From: Micromonosporaceae bacterium
Lineage (GTDB): Bacteria; Actinomycetota; Actinomycetes; Mycobacteriales; Micromonosporaceae
NCBI GenBank assembly: GCA_019690055.1
Contig: JADGGF010000060.1
Location: 1-13,734 of the forward strand
Length of the DNA: 13,734 nucleotides
Direction: 5' to 3'
Position 1 is the first letter of the stretch, and every line of letters begins with the position of its first letter. The position numbers and the translations under genes are program-made. Below the pieces are notes generated by a model. It made no database searches and was not told where the DNA came from. It worked only from the letters and a program-made list of their open reading frames with translations. Shown piece after piece: positions 6,609-11,609 of this stretch.

Positions 6609-9596
6609 GTGGTTATGCGAGGCTCCGTGCCCAGGGTCGGCCGACGCGGCAGGGTCACGCTGGCGGTCGTCAGCGCGATCATCCTGTTCCTGATCCTTCT
6701 GGACCAGGTCGTCGCGTTGTGGACCGACTGGCTGTGGTTCGACGAGGTCGGCTTCACCAGCGTCTTCGGCGGCATCATCCGCACCCGGATCTGGCTCTTC
6801 CTGCTCTTCGGGCTGATCGTGGGTGGGTTCGTCGGCGGCAACCTGTATCTGGCCTACCGGCTGCGTCCGCTGGCGCGGCCCACCACGCCGGACCAGCAGG
6901 CGCTGGAGCGGTACCGCATGATGCTCTCCCCGCGCATCGGGCTGTGGATCGCCCTGGTGGGCGGGGCGGTGGGTCTCTTCGCCGGGCTCTCCGGTCAGGC
7001 CCGCTGGTCGCAGTGGCTGTTGTTCCAGAACCGGGTGGACTTCGGCGTCGCCGACCCCGAGTTCGGCATCGACATCGGCTTCTACGTCTTCGAGCTGCCG
7101 TTCTGGCGGTACCTGCTTGACGTCGGCTTCACCACCACGGCGCTGGCCGTGTTCGGGGCGCTGGCAGTGCACTACCTCTACGGCGGGGTGCGGTTGCAGG
7201 GCGCGGGCGATCGCATGACGGTCGCGGCCCGGGCGCACCTCACGTCGCTGGTGGCGCTGTTTGTCCTGTTGAAGGCCGCGGCGTACTTCCTGGACCGGCG
7301 GACCCTGCTGCTCAAGCTCAATTCCGGAACGGATACCTGGGGCGCCGGGTACACCGACATCAACGCCGTCCTGCCGGCGAAAGAGATTCTTGCCTACATT
7401 TCCATCGTCGTTGCGATCGCCATCCTGATCTTCTCCAACGTCGGGTCACGCAACCTGACCTGGGCGGGAGCGTCGCTGGCGCTGCTCGGCGTCTCGGCGG
7501 TCGCCATCGGCGGCGTCTACCCGATGGTCGTCCAGCAGGTCACGGTCAATCCGAACCGCCCGACCCGCGAGGCGGACTACATCAAGCGGTCGATCGATGC
7601 CACGCGCGCGGCGTTCGGGATAGACAATGTTCAACGCACGGAGTACCTCTCCGACGTGGTGGAGCCGCCGGAATCGCTGGCCACCGACACGACCGTGGTG
7701 CCGACGATCCGCCTGCTCGACCCGGCCGTCGTCAACGAGACCTTCACGCAGTACCAGCAGATCCGGGGGTTCTACAACTTCCCGGAGAAGCTTGATGTCG
7801 ACCGGTACGTGATCGACGGGCGGCTGCAGGACTTCGTGGTCGGCGTGCGCGAGCTCGACTACTCGCGGCTGGAGGGACAGCAGACCAACTGGCAGAACCG
7901 GCACACGGTCTTCACCCACGGGTACGGCTTTGTGGCGGCGCCGGCGAACACCACCTGCGACGGCGAGCCGTTCTTCGTCTCGGGAATCCTCGTGCAGAGC
8001 CAGGGCGGGCAGGGCAGCCGTTGTGTCGCCCCGACGGATTCGATCGTGGTCACCCAGCCACGCATCTACTACGGGGAGCTGTTCGGCAACGACGACTTCG
8101 TCATCGTCGGCAAGCCCGACGGCGCCACGGCGGATGCCGAGTTCGACCGGCCGCAGGGCGACAGCCAGGAGAACTACACGTACACCGGCACCGGCGGGGT
8201 GCCGATCAACTCGATGTTCCGCCGGATGCTGTACGGCCTGCACTTCTGGGACGCCAACTTCCTGCTCTTCGACGGGTTCAACGAGAATTCGAAGATCCTC
8301 TACAACCGCAACCCGCGGGAGCGCGTGGAGCGGGTTGCTCCGTTCCTGACGCTGGACGGCGACCCGTACCCGGCGGTCATCGACGGCCGGGTGGTCTGGA
8401 TCCTCGACGCGTACACGACCTCGGTGAACTACCCGTACTCGCAGGTGGTCGACCTGCGGCAGGCGACCTCCGACGCGCTGTCGGACCGGGGGACCATCCT
8501 GCAGGCCCGGCAGAACGTCAACTACATGCGTAACTCGGTGAAGGCGACCGTCGACGCGTACGACGGCACCGTGACGCTGTACGCGTTCGACGAGTCAGAC
8601 CCGGTGCTGCGGGCGTGGAACCAGGCGTTCGGCGGGAACATCATCAAGCCGCACAGCGCCATTCCGCCGGAGCTCGCGGCGCACTTCCGCTACCCCGAGG
8701 ACCTGTTCAAGGTGCAGCGGGACCTGCTGGCGAAGTTCCACGTCGGCAACCCGGTGGAGTTCAACAACGGCCAGGACTTCTGGCAGGTGCCGAACGACCC
8801 GGCCTCGAGCACGGACGCGGGGGTCGCGGTCGCGGCCAAGCAGCCGCCGTACTACCTGCTCACCCAGTTCCCCGGCGTGACGGAGCCGCGGTTCCAGCTC
8901 ACCGCGGCCATGACCCCGAGGGATCGGCAGAACCTGGCCGCCCTGCTCACCGGTGTGATCACTCCGGACGGCCTCAAGCTGGAGATGCTGGAGTTGCCCC
9001 GTGATGGCCGCATCCCCGGCCCCGGGCAGGCCCAGCAACAGATGATCACCAACAACGACGTGATCCGGCAGATCACGTACCTCTCCGGTCAGGGCACGGC
9101 CGACTTCATCTACGGCAACCTGCTGTCGCTGCCGTACGGAGGTGGCCTGCTCTACGTCCAGCCGGTGTACCTCAAGAGCAGCATCTCGACCCAGATCCCC
9201 CTGATGCGGCTCGTGCTGGTGAGCTACGGCAACTACGTCTCGTTCGCGCCCACGCTCACCGAGGCGATCAACAAGCTGGTGGCCGAGGCCCCGAGCCCGG
9301 AGACACCTCCGTCGACACCGCCCGAGCAACCCCCGCCCGGCACGCCGACAACGAGCCCCTCGACCACGCCGCCGCCGTCGGTCGGCGAGGTCGTGATGAC
9401 CCCCGAGCTCCAAGCGGCGCTCGACCGGCTGGACGCGGCCATCAGGCGCGTCGAGGAGGCGCAGCGGTCGGGTGACTTCGCGGCCTACGGCGCGGCGCTG
9501 GCCGAGCTGCAGGCGGCCATGGACGCGGTCAAGGCCGCGCAGGAAGCGGCCCGCAGCGGCAACACGCCGGTGACCACCCCGTCCCCGACGGGGTAG
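6609..9596 (+). CDS. UPF0182 family large integral membrane protein
   Basis: 995 residues. Seven hydrophobic helices are visible at about 16-38, 60-83, 110-128, 165-190, 211-228, 257-277 and 284-308, separated by conserved segments such as TDWLWFDEVGFTSVF (39-53). Then comes a large, probably extracytoplasmic, domain starting NPNRPTREADYIKRSIDATRAAFGI (about 314-338) and running to about 895. A Pro/Thr-rich linker (about 896-930) leads to an alanine-rich amphipathic helix, probably a coiled coil (about 933-982). This is the UPF0182/COG1615 architecture; function is unknown. GTG 6609 fits the -10 box as a leaderless start; ATG 6615 is the alternative. It follows the PDZ-Lon gene as in M. tuberculosis Rv3194c-Rv3193c (from memory), so it may be a substrate or partner of that protease, by association only. 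A hairpin at 9619-9662 follows. Confidence 0.93.
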   Translation: MVMRGSVPRVGRRGRVTLAVVSAIILFLILLDQVVALWTDWLWFDEVGFTSVFGGIIRTRIWLFLLFGLIVGGFVGGNLYLAYRLRPLARPTTPDQQALERYRMMLSPRIGLWIALVGGAVGLFAGLSGQARWSQWLLFQNRVDFGVADPEFGIDIGFYVFELPFWRYLLDVGFTTTALAVFGALAVHYLYGGVRLQGAGDRMTVAARAHLTSLVALFVLLKAAAYFLDRRTLLLKLNSGTDTWGAGYTDINAVLPAKEILAYISIVVAIAILIFSNVGSRNLTWAGASLALLGVSAVAIGGVYPMVVQQVTVNPNRPTREADYIKRSIDATRAAFGIDNVQRTEYLSDVVEPPESLATDTTVVPTIRLLDPAVVNETFTQYQQIRGFYNFPEKLDVDRYVIDGRLQDFVVGVRELDYSRLEGQQTNWQNRHTVFTHGYGFVAAPANTTCDGEPFFVSGILVQSQGGQGSRCVAPTDSIVVTQPRIYYGELFGNDDFVIVGKPDGATADAEFDRPQGDSQENYTYTGTGGVPINSMFRRMLYGLHFWDANFLLFDGFNENSKILYNRNPRERVERVAPFLTLDGDPYPAVIDGRVVWILDAYTTSVNYPYSQVVDLRQATSDALSDRGTILQARQNVNYMRNSVKATVDAYDGTVTLYAFDESDPVLRAWNQAFGGNIIKPHSAIPPELAAHFRYPEDLFKVQRDLLAKFHVGNPVEFNNGQDFWQVPNDPASSTDAGVAVAAKQPPYYLLTQFPGVTEPRFQLTAAMTPRDRQNLAALLTGVITPDGLKLEMLELPRDGRIPGPGQAQQQMITNNDVIRQITYLSGQGTADFIYGNLLSLPYGGGLLYVQPVYLKSSISTQIPLMRLVLVSYGNYVSFAPTLTEAINKLVAEAPSPETPPSTPPEQPPPGTPTTSPSTTPPPSVGEVVMTPELQAALDRLDAAIRRVEEAQRSGDFAAYGAALAELQAAMDAVKAAQEAARSGNTPVTTPSPTG

Positions 9597-9618
9597 CCGG
9601 CTGGTGCCTGTGCCCTGG

Positions 9619-9662
9619 GTACGGGCGGCGCGGCGCGCACGGCGCGGCCACGCCGCCCGTAC
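9619..9662 (+). terminator. Probable terminator hairpin after UPF0182
   Basis: GTACGGGCGGCG (9619-9630) pairs perfectly with CGCCGCCCGTAC (9651-9662), a 12-bp GC-rich stem with a 20-base, itself GC-rich, loop, 22 bases after the stop codon. Only a weak T run (CTTTC) follows, as often in high-GC actinobacteria. Confidence 0.6.
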
Positions 9663-9700
9663 GCCTTTCGGAGGCCGTACGCCTTCGCCGGCCGTACGCC
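9657..9700. repeat. Three spaced copies of CCGTACGCC
   Basis: CCGTACGCC starts at 9657, 9675 and 9692 (18- and 17-bp spacing) with related spacers (TTTCGGAGG, TTCGCCGG). The first copy overlaps the descending arm of the terminator hairpin. This may be a small local duplication; no function is evident. Confidence 0.55.
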
Positions 9701-9722
9701 GCGCGGCTCCCCGCGCACCCCG

Positions 9723-9770
9723 GATCTTGGAAAGAAGTACCCCCTATAGGGGGTAAGAAGCTCCAAGATC
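9723..9770. repeat. 48-bp concentric palindrome with C5/G5 core
   Basis: Outer arms GATCTTGGA (9723-9731) and TCCAAGATC (9762-9770) enclose a perfect 18-bp palindrome TACCCCCTATAGGGGGTA (9738-9755), both centred on the same point (9746.5). The six-base spacers AAGAAG and AGAAGC are not complementary but resemble a direct repeat. The core looks like a CsoR/RcnR-family operator, yet no metal gene adjoins it. A dispersed intergenic palindrome of the Micromonosporaceae type is the alternative. Confidence 0.75.
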
Positions 9771-9950
9771 TCGAGGACGCGGCGTCCGCGGGGGTTGGCG
9801 TGCCAGATGAAACCGGATGATTGGTGCGAAACGGTCTTAGCGTGGCTTGCGGTTCTGTCCTGGCATGTCGCCTCTGCTGAGCGGCAGCCGCCTTGCGTCC
9901 CGTCATCGTGGTCGGGGTCGCTAGGTCGGGGGACGTTGATCTGGATTGAT
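9771..9950. other. Apparently non-coding spacer
   Basis: Between the palindrome and the tRNA promoter I see no convincing gene, RNA or operon signal. There is one short palindrome, GGACGC-G-GCGTCC at 9775-9787. A 60-codon frame (TTG 9795 to 9977) runs into the tRNA promoter, lacks a ribosome binding site and resembles no family known to me. Confidence 0.5.
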
Positions 9951-9980
9951 TTGCACCGGGCGGCCGGGTTGGGCTAGGTT
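9951..9980 (+). promoter_or_regulatory. Promoter of the initiator tRNA gene
   Basis: TTGCAC (9951-9956) and TAGGTT (9975-9980) are separated by 18 bp, placing the start near 9987, about nine bases before the mature tRNA. Typical housekeeping sigma arrangement for a tRNA gene. Confidence 0.55.
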
Positions 9981-9995
9981 TGTCGAGGCAACCGA

Positions 9996-10069
9996 CGCGG
10001 GGTGGAGCAGCTCGGTAGCTCGCTGGGCTCATAACCCAGAGGTCCCAGGTTCAAATCCTGGCCCCGCTA
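9996..10069 (+). tRNA. Initiator tRNA-fMet (CAT)
   Basis: A 74-base cloverleaf: acceptor CGCGGGG paired with CCCCGC, D arm with GAGC/GCTC, anticodon stem CTGGG/CCCAG around CTCATAA (anticodon CAT at 10030-10032), and T arm CCAGG-TTCAAAT-CCTGG. Two hallmarks mark it as the initiator rather than an elongator: an unpaired 1-72 position (C1 against T72, which blocks elongation factor binding and permits formylation) and three consecutive G-C pairs in the anticodon stem for P-site entry. The 3' CCA is not encoded (CGA follows A73), so it must be added enzymatically. It has its own promoter and terminator and stands alone. Confidence 0.97.
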
Positions 10070-10078
10070 CGAAGACAG

Positions 10079-10112
10079 ACGCCCTCTCAGAGGATCATCT
10101 GAGGGGGCGTTT
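10079..10112 (+). terminator. Intrinsic terminator of the tRNA, overlapping the flavoprotein 3' end
   Basis: CGCCCTCTCAGA (10080-10091) pairs with TCTGAGGGGGCG (10098-10109) with one G-T wobble, extended by A10079-T10110, around the six-base loop GGATCA, followed by TTT and a T-rich stretch. The loop contains the flavoprotein stop codon read on the other strand, so the hairpin may terminate both convergent transcripts. Confidence 0.85.
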
Positions 10113-10727
10113 GCTGTTCTTGTGCTCACTTCTGTGACCACTACGCCTGGTGCGCGCCAGATGTTGCCTCGAGGGATGCGCACATTTATCTATGTACGCC
10201 GTGTGTGTGCCTTCTCTGATGAGGTCGAGCACGGGCTGCCAGTTGTAGGGGTCGGTGGGGCTTGCCGAGACGATGGCGTTCGTGGTGGTCAGCCGGACGC
10301 CGGCCGAGGCCAGGATGTCCAGGCTGCGGGCGAAGGCGGGATGGGCGGCGAGGGCGGCGTTCGTGACCGGGGCGGCGATGATGGGTATCCGGGCGCCCAG
10401 GGCCTCGTTCAGCACGTTCAGGGCCGGGTTGTCGTTGATGCCGGCGGCCCATTTGTTGATGGTGTTGAAGGTCAGCGGGGCCGCGACGACGAGGTTCGGC
10501 TCCGGGTGGATCTTGGGCTCGTCATGCGAGCGTGGCGTGGACCGGACCGGCCAGGCGGTGAACGGGCGTACCTGAGCCTCGTCGATCCAGGAGGCGGCCG
10601 TGGGGGTCGTGGCGACCACCACGAGCCGGGGGTCGGTGCGCAGCTGCGCGAGCAGCTCGTGGATACGTACGGCGGGCGGAGCGGCGCTGACGACCACCCA
10701 GGTGACCGGGCCGGATGGCGTGGTCAA
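10095..10727 (-). CDS. Flavoprotein family (CoaC/Dfp-like) FMN-binding protein
   Basis: 210 residues starting at TTG 10727. The N-terminal strand VTWVVVSAAPPAVRIHELL (8-26), the LVVVATTPTAASWID segment (35-49) and above all APLTFNTINKWAAGINDN (83-100) and PIIAAPVTNAALAAHPAF (115-132) match the flavoprotein fold shared by PPC decarboxylase, LanD/EpiD-type and UbiX-related enzymes. Substrate is unknown; many actinobacteria carry such stand-alone copies. The PPC decarboxylase active-site motifs cannot be assigned with confidence, so a coenzyme A role is not claimed. GGGAG lies ten bases upstream of the TTG. The last 25-30 residues (from about 182) are basic, low in complexity and encoded partly within the tRNA terminator, suggesting the gene lost its original stop. 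It is divergent from the GNAT gene and convergent with the tRNA. Confidence 0.82.
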   Translation of the reverse strand: MTTPSGPVTWVVVSAAPPAVRIHELLAQLRTDPRLVVVATTPTAASWIDEAQVRPFTAWPVRSTPRSHDEPKIHPEPNLVVAAPLTFNTINKWAAGINDNPALNVLNEALGARIPIIAAPVTNAALAAHPAFARSLDILASAGVRLTTTNAIVSASPTDPYNWQPVLDLIREGTHTAYIDKCAHPSRQHLARTRRSGHRSEHKNSKRPLR

Positions 10728-10980
10728 GAGGCTGTCACTCCCGTTCTTCGTGCCTGGGCCTCAGCCCGCATGGTAGAGGTGCGTGAGGTGGCCGCTGACC
10801 GTCGGGTGATTGGCGGTGCTTCTGCTCGCGGGTCGGCTCAATGCCGTCCGGGCCGGAAAGCACTCGCCCGAATGATGACCGGCTCGTACGGTGTCCGAAT
10901 GTCCACCCAGCCGAGAAGGTCGTACGACGCCGACGGCGCTGATGCGGCGCACGTGCCTTCCCGTCCGGGTCGGGCAGCTC

Positions 10981-10986
10981 AAGGAG
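10981..10986 (+). promoter_or_regulatory. Ribosome binding site of the GNAT gene
   Basis: AAGGAG five bases before ATG 10992 is a near-perfect Shine-Dalgarno and fixes this start, showing that translation initiation of the frameshifted gene is intact. Confidence 0.8.
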
Positions 10987-10991
10987 ATTCG

Positions 10992-11460
10992 ATGACCGTA
11001 CGCGTCGTGCCCGCGGGACCCGATCGCGACACGTACCTGCCGCTGCTGCGCCTGGCCGACGACTCCGAGGAACAGATTCGCGGCTACTACCAGAAGGGCG
11101 ACCTTTTACGTCCTCGACGACGAGGCCGGCGCGCCCCTGGGCATCGTCCTCGCGATCCTCGAACCCGACGGATCCGTTGAACTCAAGGCGGTCGCGGTCG
11201 ACCCGAGCCGGCATAACCAGGGCGTCGGCCAGCAGATGGTCGCCGCTGTCCTCGCGGATCTGCGCCAGCGGGGTGTCCACCGCGTCGTCGTGGGTACGGC
11301 GAACAGCAGCATCGGCGCCCTCGCCTTCTACCAGAAGGTTGGCTTCCGGCTGAGCCGGATCGAGCGCGATTACTTCACGGCCGAACGCGGCTATCCCGAC
11401 GGGCTCGAGGAACACGGAATCCCGATGCGCGACATGGTATGGCTGGAGATGGACCTGTGA
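10992..11460 (+). pseudogene. GNAT N-acetyltransferase interrupted by a +1 frameshift
   Basis: Frame 1 runs from ATG 10992 (MTVRVVPAGPDRDTYLPLLRL...YYQKGDL) and leaves the family sequence after residue 38, ending at TGA 11178-11180 as a 62-residue product. Skipping one T in the run 11104-11107 restores a complete 155-residue GNAT domain: YVLDDEAGAPLGIVLAIL, ELKAVAVDPSRHNQGVGQQMV (the acetyl-CoA motif A, QGVG turn), VVVGTANSSIGALAFYQKVGFR, ending WLEMDL at 11457. The family transfers acetyl groups from acetyl-CoA; the substrate is unknown. No other damage is visible. The lesion could be a recent mutation, a sequencing error or programmed frameshifting, since the site resembles prfB. A 33-codon frame overlaps its end by GTGA. 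It is divergent from the flavoprotein gene. Confidence 0.85.
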
Positions 11461-11558
11461 CGACGGACGCCGATCTCTACCGGCGCGGCTGCGACACCCT
11501 GCTCGCCTCCTGGGCGGCGTACGCCCGCGGCCGGCAGGCCGGTAGGCCCGGAGGGTGA
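11457..11558 (+). pseudogene. 33-codon ORF, probable N-terminal remnant coupled to GNAT
   Basis: GTG 11457 overlaps the GNAT stop as GTGA and opens a frame to TGA 11556-11558. The peptide begins TTDADLYRRGCDTLLASWAAYARG, which has the composition of a folded helix and resembles, from memory, the N-terminus of longer actinobacterial acetyltransferase-like proteins encoded beside GNAT genes; it then ends in Gly/Pro/Arg residues. I read it as a truncated second cistron whose remainder was deleted before the GGDEF-EAL gene, but a genuine small coupled protein is possible. Confidence 0.4.
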
Positions 11559-11609
11559 ACCGGGAGCCGACCGGCGAGGCGCGGCCGGTGTCCGTCCATA
11601 TCGTGGAGC

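Noticed and set aside
9795..9977. 60-codon plus-strand frame before the tRNA
   Set aside because: TTG start without ribosome binding site, ends inside the tRNA promoter, no family resemblance.
9996..10069. tRNA 3' end as an integration (att) site for a genomic island
   Set aside because: No second copy of the tRNA 3' segment, no integrase gene and no base-composition break in the window.
10761..10982. Minus-strand 73-codon frame ending NHPTVSGHLTHLYHAG, vaguely like the end of a helix-turn-helix protein
   Set aside because: The likeness is too short, with no helix-turn-helix core upstream and no ribosome binding site.
10122..11180. 352-codon plus-strand frame running into the GNAT start
   Set aside because: Only the last 62 codons resemble a protein family; the upstream part is antisense to the flavoprotein gene and AAGGAG-ATG marks the real start at 10992.
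10735..11415. Minus-strand frame opposite the GNAT gene
   Set aside because: Low-complexity shadow; the sense strand encodes recognisable GNAT sequence on both sides of the frameshift.
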